NCBI GenBank assembly: GCA_003175865.1
Contig: PSRF01000341.1
Coordinates: forward strand, 1-6,586
Direction of reading: 5' to 3'
From: Blastocatellia bacterium
Lineage (GTDB): Bacteria > Acidobacteriota > Blastocatellia > Pyrinomonadales > Pyrinomonadaceae
Length of the DNA: 6,586 nt
Shown here: one piece after another, positions 1 through 5,845 of the stretch
Layout of the letters: every line of letters begins with the position of its first letter
Position numbering within the stretch: position 1 is the first letter of the stretch
Notes under the pieces: generated by a model
Told to the model about the DNA's origin: nothing
Database searches by the model: none
The model's input: the letters and a program-made list of their open reading frames with translations, nothing else
Position numbers and translations under genes: made by a program

Positions 1-82
1 AATGTTGATCTCCGCTGTTAGTTCGATTTCAGTTTGTGACTGGCAAGACTTGCACGCCATGCAGAACCTCATTGCATTTGCC

Positions 83-122
83 CCAACTCCGATTGGTCGT
101 GATCATAGGAGGCCGGAGTTGG
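83..122. repeat. Inverted repeat, 9-bp perfect arms, 22-nt loop
   Basis: CCAACTCCG at 83-91 is matched by its exact reverse complement CGGAGTTGG at 114-122. It could form a hairpin in RNA or mark a protein-binding site. No U-tract follows on either strand, so it is not a classic intrinsic terminator. Confidence 0.5.
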
Positions 123-228
123 TTATCCAGCCCAATTCGAAAGAAACCCTTACCATTACTCCGCTTCCGTCCTGCTTCTTGTACTGCGGCTGACGACAGA
201 CGTAGCGTCGTGTTTCTGACGGTTGCTG

Positions 229-252
229 TCGACTGGTAATTCTCCCAGTCGA
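229..252. repeat. Inverted repeat, 8-bp perfect arms, 8-nt loop
   Basis: TCGACTGG at 229-236 pairs perfectly with CCAGTCGA at 245-252 across an 8-nt loop, the tightest hairpin in the first 400 bases. On the minus strand it lies about 170 bases beyond the BON gene stop. On the plus strand it is followed by only a weakly T-rich stretch. It may be a transcript-end structure, but that is inference. Confidence 0.5.
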
Positions 253-305
253 GATCAGGACTTCAGCTTTCTTACCATGTAAGCGTGAGTAGTTCACCAA
301 CACCA

Positions 306-347
306 GTCGTTTCTACACGCACAGAGTCGATCATGACCAGAAACGAC
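306..347. repeat. Inverted repeat, 9-bp perfect arms, 24-nt loop
   Basis: GTCGTTTCT at 306-314 is the reverse complement of AGAAACGAC at 339-347. A related sequence at 203-216 (AGCGTCGtgTTTCT) also matches the reverse complement of 339-350 apart from a 2-nt insertion, so alternative pairings are possible. The repeat lies 75-115 bases past the stop codon of the BON gene. Confidence 0.45.
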
Positions 348-421
348 GCTCTCTTGGCTAACACATCAAAACCGCGCGTGTCCATCGCCGGAAACGTCGT
401 GTGTGGAACCGCATTGTGAAA

Positions 422-1327
422 TCACTCGTGCCGGGGCGGAAGTGTCAGAGGCGCTTCCAGTGTGAAGCTGAGGGCCGATTCCGCAGGAATCTCAATCTGC
501 TTATTTCCAGTTGCCGAGCCCCCAATGAAGCCCGCGGTCGCACCTACGAGAGCACCAATGCCCGCACCCTTGCCTCCTCCGGCGATGCCTCCGATCAAAG
601 CGCCTCCGGCTGCTCCTCCGCCGGTAGTAGCAGCTGTCCTCTTGCCCTTACCCTTCGTCGTACTGCTCAGCACAGCAGTCTGAATCTGATAGGTGTGGCC
701 GCCCACTGAAATGCTTGTCAGCGCGAGTGACAGTTCGCCGGCGCCCTTTATTTTGCCTTTAGCCTTGGCATTGACCACCGTGCCACTGACTGTTGCTCCT
801 CTGGGCAATGCAGGTCTCCCTTCCACACTGATGGGTTGCGCCAGTGTAGCCAGGAAAGTCTGGCCTGTCTGGCTAGCCTTGGAACTCAGTGCTTGGCCCG
901 TCGTTACAGTCAATACCGTTCCCGCCGGTACTACGATTGGTTGAGGCTTCGGTTTCTCTACGGGTGGAGGCGCCGCGGCCCTTACTGGAGCCATCGGTTG
1001 AGGTGATGCAGCCTCGGGCTCGACTGTGGTGTCGTCCTCAACACCGGCAATTCCCGGCTCTTCATTAGCGATCTGCTCAACCTTCTTCTGGGCTGCTGGG
1101 GTCTTAACCTTGCCAGTTAATTTGACTTTTCCGTTCTGGGCCGCAACGTTCACTTCTGAATCCTTTGTGTCCGGATCTGTGGCGACCTTGTCCTGTATGT
1201 CTTTGGCGATCTTCTCGTCGCTGGGGCGATTAGAGTCGCTGCTGGAACGCTGCGAGCACGCGATCGAGAAGCCCATCAATATACTCAGTAACACAATCGA
1301 AACGGCTGAATTGTGTGGGTTGCGCAT
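422..1327 (-). CDS. BON-domain lipoprotein with C-terminal glycine-zipper segment
   Basis: Predicted envelope protein of 301 residues. The start is ATG at 1327, well supported by GGAGGAG just upstream (1331-1337). Residues 1-24 form a lipoprotein-type signal peptide: a hydrophobic stretch ending SIAC, with Cys24 as the likely lipidated residue and Ser at -3, a slightly imperfect lipobox. Residues 36-104 are a BON domain (DEKIAKDIQDKV...GKVKLTGKV...VEQIANEEPGIAGVEDD), a fold thought to bind phospholipid or bridge envelope layers. A Pro/Ala linker follows (107-133), then a beta-rich segment (about 135-218), then a Gly/Ala block at about 236-274 (GGAAGGALIGGIAGGGKGAG...) typical of glycine-zipper membrane-associating segments. 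A short beta-like tail ends the protein. It lies 3' of the broken M48 gene on the same strand, separated by 425 bases, so it is probably transcribed independently. The exact role is unknown; osmotic or envelope stress is a family-based guess. Confidence 0.85.
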   Translation of the reverse strand: MRNPHNSAVSIVLLSILMGFSIACSQRSSSDSNRPSDEKIAKDIQDKVATDPDTKDSEVNVAAQNGKVKLTGKVKTPAAQKKVEQIANEEPGIAGVEDDTTVEPEAASPQPMAPVRAAAPPPVEKPKPQPIVVPAGTVLTVTTGQALSSKASQTGQTFLATLAQPISVEGRPALPRGATVSGTVVNAKAKGKIKGAGELSLALTSISVGGHTYQIQTAVLSSTTKGKGKRTAATTGGGAAGGALIGGIAGGGKGAGIGALVGATAGFIGGSATGNKQIEIPAESALSFTLEAPLTLPPRHE

Positions 1328-1752
1328 ATGCTCCTCCGTAATTGATCAACTGAATTCATGGATGCGCCCATTGCAAAGGTGCAGCCCTACTTGCGTTGGG
1401 TTTCGTCCACCTTGGAAAATCTTCTGATCAGAACGACTCTCTAGTTAGTGGCAAAACAACTCTGGGCAAACCAGTTTGATTGCGAGTCTCCCAAGCCCTT
1501 AGCCCTTGTTGGCCATACAAACGCTAGGGCATGGCCGTACCTGGCGGAACTGTTGTTTCTACCAGTGCTTACCTATAACGAACTCTTGGTGAAGCAGGTC
1601 GGTGCTGCTTGACTGAGAGCTCCTCTCGAGGAGTTGTTCTTACGGGACGACTTCTGTCGCGAGAGCAAATGGTCACAAGTCGATGTGAATGCCTGAGGAC
1701 TCAGTGCATTCGAAACGGCAAGCAGATCTGCTGCTTACGAGTGCCTACCAGT
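1328..1752. other. Non-coding stretch between the broken M48 gene and the BON gene
   Basis: About 425 bases with no supportable gene. It should hold the promoter and leader of the BON gene, but I see no convincing -35/-10 pair. Short symmetric sequences are present: a 12-bp palindrome AGCAGATCTGCT at 1721-1732, a GGCCAT/ATGGCC pair at 1511-1516 and 1531-1536, and a 7-bp stem with a CTCG loop at 1618-1635. None is followed by a T-tract in the direction of the M48 transcript. A long plus-strand frame entering here is antisense to the M48 gene and is not considered real. Confidence 0.5.
1331..1337 (-). promoter_or_regulatory. Ribosome binding site of the BON lipoprotein gene
   Basis: On the minus strand GGAGGAG precedes ATG with the three bases CAT between, leaving 5 bases from the GGAGG core to the start. 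This is a strong Shine-Dalgarno match and fixes the start at 1327. Confidence 0.75.
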
Positions 1753-2723
1753 TCATTTCTGAGGGTTCTGAGTGGAAGCAGGACTGCTGGCTGCCGCCGG
1801 TCTGAACACCGCGCCGTTCTGCTTGTTCAATCTTGCCCATTCGCCGCTCTTAGCTCCTTGTCCAATTTCTTGTGCGGAATACATCTTGACCCTCGTCGCT
1901 CGCTGCCGCACCGCATTGAAGGCGGGATTAGCAGTGCTGTAGGCCTTCCGCGGCCACGTTGCGATCTCTTTCTGGATTGCCGCTTCCCGGTTTCCTGGGT
2001 TGGGATGATCGCTCAGGAACTGCGGGCCGGTGGAACCTTCAGCCGCGAGTTTCTTGAAGAAATCAGCCATAGCCTGCGGGTTATAACCGGACTTGTACAA
2101 AATAATCGCACCCACAGAATCGGCCTGCGTTTCGTCGCTACGGGAATATTCAACATGAGCCCCTGTGCGCCAACTGGATGCCGGCTTGTGCCAGCGAACC
2201 GAAATACTCCTCGGGTTGTGCTTCCCAGGATAGCTCCAGCAATGCCTGCTATCTCGGATGTAGTTTGCGTCTTGCCCGCCTGCTTGGCGGAGTGCTGCAT
2301 GTAAACGTGCGACATCTCGTGGGCCATTACTCCTGCAAGCTCCGCTTCATTTGTTGCTGCGGTAATAGTGCCGACGTTCACGAACATCGAACCACCGGGC
2401 AATGCGAACGCGTTTATTTCCTTCTGCGGAATGACGTGAAATTCGAATGGCCACGAATACTGAGAAGGGATGGTTGCCACCAGTTTCTTTCCGAGCTTCC
2501 GAATGTATTGGGTCTCCGGACTGCTGTCCGGTAACACTGGCATCTGCTGATATACCTGCGATGCCGCCTTAAGTCCCAACTGGATCTGTTGGTCCCGGCT
2601 GATAGGAGCATTTCCAGGATTGGGTAGCTGCGGTGGCCCAATCACTGCTTAGCCTAGAGCAATCAATATCAGCAGAGCTACGGCTTTGACGACAGGTTTC
2701 GAACTTGACAATAACTGTGTCAT
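1753..2723 (-). pseudogene. Broken M48-family zinc metallopeptidase gene
   Basis: The ancestral product was probably a secreted or periplasmic M48 peptidase of about 323 residues. ATG at 2723 opens a signal peptide, MTQLLSSSKP then VVKAVALLILIALG, which runs into an in-frame TAA at 2649-2651. The same frame then continues with AVIGPPQLPNPG. Downstream is the M48 core: NAFALPGGSMFVNVGT and the zinc-binding HExxH as HEMSH (2307-2321). From about 2220 to 2150 the homologous reading hops through all three frames. GVF is followed by a one-base excess near 2201. GSLAQAGIQLA is then read in a second frame. A base is missing near 2168, and another near 2150. The rest, YSRSDETQADSVGAIILYKSGYNP to the stop at 1753, is in a third frame. 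It carries the Glu third zinc ligand (codon 2131-2133) and the FLSDHPNPGNRE motif. A GTG start at 2645 gives only 210 residues, without export signal or third zinc ligand. Sequence error is an alternative to real decay. Confidence 0.8.
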
Positions 2724-2790
2724 CGCCAGGAATGAGTCTGAGACCAGTTTGTGCTTTAAAACGACGCAGGTAACTGACAACAATGACAGT

Positions 2791-2845
2791 AGCTCTGATC
2801 GCGAAAAGCGTGGGGAATAAGCTCTGAAAAACAGATTCAGCTCTG
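2791..2845. repeat. Three direct copies of the 7-mer AGCTCTG in a divergent intergenic region
   Basis: AGCTCTG occurs at 2791-2797, 2820-2826 and 2839-2845, start-to-start spacings of 29 and 19 bases. This lies between the start of the broken M48 gene and the divergent CPBP gene. A fourth copy in inverted orientation is at 2673-2679, inside the M48 signal-peptide region. The location suits a regulator-binding site, but the unit is short and the function is inference. Confidence 0.3.
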
Positions 2846-2879
2846 TACCGGTTATCCGAGAGGACCAATCACCAATTCG

Positions 2880-3770
2880 ATGCGCGACAGTTCAAAGAAG
2901 ACGACTCAACTGTACCTGCAGCTCACTCTCGCATTCAGTGCGGTGGTCTGGACTCTGATTATCTGGTCAGGCCATCTGAACATGGGGTTTGGTGTGGTGG
3001 TCCCAGCCATCATGTGGTGTCCTGCGCTGGCAGCGCTTGTTACCTGCCGTCTCCTCAGGCGCGACATTCGATGCCTCGCATGGCGTTGGCCGGATAACAG
3101 ATATATCGCCGCAGCATACTGCGTGCCGCTCGCGTACACGTCTCTTGCGTATGGCGCAGTATGGGCGTTGCGGCTGGCTGGGTGGAATTCGGAATTCGTG
3201 CGCGCGGTTGCAGAGGACGTAGAGCTAAAAGGCTTGCCTACTTGGGCTTCGTTTACCCTCGGCATCATCTTCATGGCAACCGGAGGTGTGATCCAGAACC
3301 TATCGATGACGCTGGGCGAAGAGATTGGCTGGCGAGGACTCCTGCTTCCGGAACTGGCTAAGCAAATGTCCTTCACGAAAGCCAGTCTTGTGAGTGGCTT
3401 GATCTGGGCGGCTTGGCATTGTCCCTTGCTGCTGTTTGCGGACTACAATAGTGGAACGAATCGCTGGTACGCACTCAGTTGTTCCACCATCACATGCATC
3501 TCGGTCAGCTTCATTCTTGCTTGGCTTAGGTTGAAGTCAGAGAGTGTGTGGCCCGCAGTGTTGCTTCACGCCAGTCACAATGTCTTCGTACCAATCATTT
3601 TTGATAATCTTACGCGAAATACTGGTCCAACTCTCTGGTTTACAACCGTGTTCGGCGCGGCTTTGGCAAGTACGAGTAGTGTATTTGCACTGTACTTTTG
3701 GATGCGCCGCACAGAAATTCAGCAGACCACTACTGAAAACGTGTCGGCCGAAGCCGCCGCTTTTGCATAG
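2880..3770 (+). CDS. CPBP-family (CAAX protease-like) intramembrane metalloprotease homologue
   Basis: Predicted polytopic membrane protein of 296 residues in the CPBP (CAAX prenyl protease/bacteriocin-processing, Abi) family, putative intramembrane endopeptidases. The three conserved motifs are present: EEIGWRG with Glu147, Glu148 and Arg152; WAAWH with His180; and LLHASHN with His230, His233 and Asn234. These supply the expected Glu/His/Asn active-site set, so the protein looks catalytically competent. Hydrophobic segments lie at about 13-34, 39-58, 74-98, 121-143, 165-186, 200-216, 223-240 and 252-274. The C-terminal 20 residues are polar. ATG at 2880 is the only reasonable start; the next Met is residue 35. 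The purine-rich GAGAGGA at 2858-2864 is rather far away (15 nt). The gene is divergent from the broken M48 gene and convergent with the histidine kinase. The substrate is unknown: bacterial members have been linked to peptide maturation, self-immunity and membrane-protein processing, and nothing here chooses among these. Confidence 0.88.
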   Translation: MRDSSKKTTQLYLQLTLAFSAVVWTLIIWSGHLNMGFGVVVPAIMWCPALAALVTCRLLRRDIRCLAWRWPDNRYIAAAYCVPLAYTSLAYGAVWALRLAGWNSEFVRAVAEDVELKGLPTWASFTLGIIFMATGGVIQNLSMTLGEEIGWRGLLLPELAKQMSFTKASLVSGLIWAAWHCPLLLFADYNSGTNRWYALSCSTITCISVSFILAWLRLKSESVWPAVLLHASHNVFVPIIFDNLTRNTGPTLWFTTVFGAALASTSSVFALYFWMRRTEIQQTTTENVSAEAAAFA

Positions 3771-3791
3771 GGCAACCCAGCGGTTCGGCCG
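3745..3791. terminator. Strong hairpin at the convergent gene junction, possible bidirectional terminator
   Basis: CGGCCGAA (3745-3752) pairs perfectly with TTCGGCCG (3784-3791). After one bulged G (3753), CCGC (3754-3757) pairs with GCGG (3780-3783), and TTGC (3763-3766) can pair with GCAA (3772-3775) inside. The structure spans the CPBP stop codon (3768-3770) and lies 36 bases beyond the kinase stop. On the minus strand the hairpin is followed by ACACGTTTTC, a weak U-tract. On the plus strand there is none. It is positioned to end or stabilise both convergent transcripts. Confidence 0.5.
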
Positions 3792-3826
3792 GAGGCATCG
3801 CGAAGAATGGAAGGCTCTTATCTGAG

Positions 3827-5455
3827 TTAAGCAGCGCTCGGAACATCATCTCTGCTTAAGGGCACCCGGACCTCAATCTGCGTTCCTGACTTCGAAGAAG
3901 ATGAGATGTCGATGGATCCACCGATCGCTTGGACCCTTTCTCGCATACTAGCGAGCCCCAGACCAGCCACTTCGCGACTGAGATCGAAGCCCATACCGTC
4001 GTCGCTGATCCGAAGCAACACTTCTTCACGATTCGCTGCAAGCTCTACCTGCACGTTTTTGGCCTGGCTGTGCGTAATTATGTTATGCAAAGCCTCTTGC
4101 GCGATACGATATAAAGAGAGCGAGGTTGAGGGCTCTAACTGGTCCGGCAAATTGTCCATCGTGAAGTAAATCGAAATGTTTTTCCCACGTTGCATTTCAT
4201 CACACAGTTTCTTCACAGCCTTCGGCAACCCTAGATACTCTAACTGCGTCGGATAGAGACCGTGCGAGATTTCACGTGCCGTGGTGGAAATCGCAGCAAG
4301 CTGATCCGAAACCTCCGTTAAGCGTGCCCTGAAAGTGTCGTCGGATTCTTCTCGAAGCGCATCAAGCGCTACCTTAGCCAACGCCAGTTCCTGTCCGAGG
4401 TCGTCGTGAAGCTCGCGTGCGATCCGGTGGCGTTCCTGTTCCTGTGCCTCAATCAGGCTGGCACTCATCCTGCGCAACGACTCTTGCGTGCGTCGCGCCT
4501 CGGTCATCACTGCTGATAGAAACATGAGCGGCACAACAACCGTGCAAAATAGAATTTGCAGCGAGACGACGTTCTGTACTATCGACGCATCGGGGAAGGG
4601 AGCACGCCCGTGGATTGTGTACCAGCTCGAGATCAGCGCGGTGGACAACACCGATACGCTTAATCCACCTAAGCCAAAACGGACCGCAGACCATAATAAG
4701 AGTGGCAGAGGAACATAAAGCAATGCCGGAGTAGAAGTAGCCGACCAACCGTCGAAGCCGAATACCAGAAAAGCAACCAGCGCTGTCCCAATCGCGAGCA
4801 GGACCGCTTCACACAATCGAGCTCTGCTTGTCCCCCGAATCCAAGGAATACCACGAGCACCACCGAGCACGATCGCTGGAACAATTGTCAGCTCGGCCAA
4901 TGCATTAGTCCAAAACCGCTCCATCCCGAGTGGCCAAAGGTCTCGGCCCCAGCCCGTAAGTACCACCGCAGCCGCATCCAGAAATGACGTCGCCAAGGGG
5001 GCAAATAGGACACCGAATACAACAAAGATGAGAACGCCGCGCACGCTGTCGAACCTTTTTGAGGAACCGCTAAAGCGCGTAATGCAGTACGCCCCGATCA
5101 ATGCCTCACTGCTGTTGGTTATGAACCAGCCGACAGCGGTCCACACCGGTACTCCAGTTTCGAGTTGACCCAACATGTGGAACGGAAGCACTGCCAGAAT
5201 AAAGCTCCACCATGTTGTCCGCGGGGCTAACAACAAGGCTGCCAGAAGAATCGCATTAGGAGGCCAAAATGTGGAGTTGGGCTGTCCGGCCGGAGTCCAG
5301 GCGAAGCCAATCCTCGTCCCAAGGTAGTAGCTGATTCCCACCAGCAGCGCGGAAGAAACCGCCCCCCCAACTGAGCGATAACGCTGGCGCGTGTCAAATG
5401 CGCTGATCCGAGAACCAGTACGTTTAGAGAGTGAGGAAACCGACGTACTACTCAC
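3827..5455 (-). CDS. MASE1-domain sensor histidine kinase (NarL/DegS-type, HisKA_3)
   Basis: Membrane sensor kinase, 542 residues from the GTG start chosen here. Residues about 28-320 are a MASE1-type multi-span membrane sensor, with its typical early motif NSTFWPPNAILLAALLLAP (61-79) and about eight hydrophobic segments. A linker coiled coil (TEARRTQESLRRMSASLIEA) leads to the HisKA_3 dimerisation domain: RHRIARELHDDLGQE, with His350 the predicted phosphoacceptor. The HATPase_c domain follows: N-box RIAQEALHN (Glu454, Asn458), G1 box DDGMGF (485-490), and G2 box GLGLASMRERV (Gly498, Gly500). All catalytic motifs are intact. A longer frame begins at TTG 5527 (566 residues). I prefer GTG 5455 because AGGGGAG sits 7 bases upstream and a promoter-like pair lies inside the longer extension. 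The expected partner is a LuxR/NarL-type response regulator, but none lies within the window. The ligand is unknown. Confidence 0.88.
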   Translation of the reverse strand: MSSTSVSSLSKRTGSRISAFDTRQRYRSVGGAVSSALLVGISYYLGTRIGFAWTPAGQPNSTFWPPNAILLAALLLAPRTTWWSFILAVLPFHMLGQLETGVPVWTAVGWFITNSSEALIGAYCITRFSGSSKRFDSVRGVLIFVVFGVLFAPLATSFLDAAAVVLTGWGRDLWPLGMERFWTNALAELTIVPAIVLGGARGIPWIRGTSRARLCEAVLLAIGTALVAFLVFGFDGWSATSTPALLYVPLPLLLWSAVRFGLGGLSVSVLSTALISSWYTIHGRAPFPDASIVQNVVSLQILFCTVVVPLMFLSAVMTEARRTQESLRRMSASLIEAQEQERHRIARELHDDLGQELALAKVALDALREESDDTFRARLTEVSDQLAAISTTAREISHGLYPTQLEYLGLPKAVKKLCDEMQRGKNISIYFTMDNLPDQLEPSTSLSLYRIAQEALHNIITHSQAKNVQVELAANREEVLLRISDDGMGFDLSREVAGLGLASMRERVQAIGGSIDISSSSKSGTQIEVRVPLSRDDVPSAA

Positions 5456-5460
5456 CTTAG

Positions 5461-5467
5461 CTCCCCT
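5461..5467 (-). promoter_or_regulatory. Ribosome binding site deciding the kinase start
   Basis: On the minus strand AGGGGAG precedes GTG (5453-5455) with the five bases CTAAG between, close to ideal. The alternative TTG at 5527 has no comparable purine-rich sequence upstream, so this site argues for the shorter protein. Confidence 0.6.
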
Positions 5468-5499
5468 TAGCGGGTCATAGACCCGAGCCTTTGGCAAGC

Positions 5500-5527
5500 A
5501 TCTTAGCCAACCCGTGCGACTCGTCAA
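5500..5527 (-). promoter_or_regulatory. Candidate sigma-70-type promoter of the histidine kinase gene
   Basis: The minus strand reads TTGACG (5527-5522, five of six matches to the -35 consensus), a 16-bp spacer, then TAAGAT (5505-5500, four of six matches to the -10 consensus, keeping TA and final T). Transcription would begin near 5493 and give a leader of about 38 bases before GTG 5455. If the promoter is used, the TTG at 5527 cannot be the start codon of that transcript. This rests on consensus matching alone. Confidence 0.4.
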
Positions 5528-5542
5528 GTGAGAAGATCTAGT

Positions 5543-5562
5543 CTGTTCCAGAATCAGAACAG
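5543..5562. promoter_or_regulatory. Imperfect 20-bp palindrome upstream of the kinase promoter
   Basis: CTGTTC (5543-5548) and GAACAG (5557-5562) are perfect inverted arms around 8 bases. The site is centred about 60 bases upstream of the inferred kinase transcription start, a usual place for an activator operator. The binding protein is unknown, and chance occurrence of 6-bp arms is quite possible. Confidence 0.3.
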
Positions 5563-5643
5563 GTGGGACCAGCTAACCGTCAGTGAAAGTGATGGGAATG
5601 ACCTTGCCCTCTTGGCTTCGAGCCAGTCGTCCGCTGGAACGGC

Positions 5644-5685
5644 GATTCTCCGGACTTTTATGTCTACAAAATCTGGAGAGTAATC
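5644..5685. repeat. Extended imperfect hairpin, about 42 nt
   Basis: CTCCGGA (5648-5654) pairs with TCTGGAG (5672-5678) with one G-T wobble. After a bulged C (5655), TTTT (5656-5659) pairs with AAAA (5668-5671) around the 8-nt loop ATGTCTAC. T5647-A5679 extends the outside, and GATT (5644-5647) could alternatively reach AATC (5682-5685) across a small bulge. No U-tract follows on either strand, so this is not a standard terminator. It could be an untranslated-region structure or part of a small RNA. Confidence 0.35.
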
Positions 5686-5845
5686 GGTGAAAGCTGGCAT
5701 CGCTCAAATCGCGCATAGACGCCGGACTATCACTGAATTCAGATCCCCGGGAGACTGGCAACATTGCGAGTGCCAACTGGCGATTCCATCTGCCATCGTG
5801 CTGATGCAATGAATGTTTGGGGGTAAACAGCAGAGAAATTCCGAT

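Larger units (their letters stand above)
1..421. other. Stretch without a recognisable gene, rich in inverted repeats
   Basis: No frame on either strand gives a protein I recognise, and none has a ribosome binding site plus plausible composition. The stretch lies downstream of the BON lipoprotein gene, which is transcribed towards it. It holds three perfect inverted repeats, listed separately. After the BON stop codon the same minus-strand frame stays open for about 50 codons to a TAA at 272-274. This would allow a 37-codon ORF starting at 385, but it has no Shine-Dalgarno sequence and no recognisable motif, so I do not call it. The stretch is probably a 3' untranslated or intergenic region. 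Confidence 0.5.
5528..5845. other. Divergent intergenic region between the kinase and the small secreted-protein gene
   Basis: About 318 bases without a recognised gene. It holds the palindrome at 5543-5562 and an extended hairpin at 5644-5685, both listed separately. It must also carry the promoter of the plus-strand gene starting at 5846, but no clear -35/-10 pair is visible for it. A long minus-strand frame crossing into this region from the neighbouring gene is antisense and gives no recognisable protein. Confidence 0.5.

Noticed and set aside
2..193. Plus-strand 63-codon frame near the left edge
   Set aside because: It has no Shine-Dalgarno sequence and no recognisable domain, and it contains the perfect inverted repeat at 83-122. 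It is more likely non-coding.
272..385. Minus-strand 37-codon ORF after the BON gene, in the same frame as the BON protein beyond its stop
   Set aside because: It has no ribosome binding site and no recognisable motif, and an open run of about 50 codons after a stop is not rare by chance. Read-through or a lost C-terminus cannot be supported.
1618..1635. Short stem-loop with a CTCG loop as the terminator of the M48 gene
   Set aside because: In the minus direction no T-tract follows the stem, and it lies more than 110 bases past the stop codon.
1721..1732. Perfect 12-bp palindrome AGCAGATCTGCT as an operator
   Set aside because: It is an isolated short palindrome beyond the 3' end of the broken M48 gene, far from any start codon and without a second copy. 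Chance is a sufficient explanation.
1609..2304. Long plus-strand open frame (231 codons) opposite the M48 gene
   Set aside because: It is antisense to clear M48 peptidase sequence, has no recognisable domain, is rich in Cys, Arg and Ser as shadow frames are, and has no ribosome binding site.
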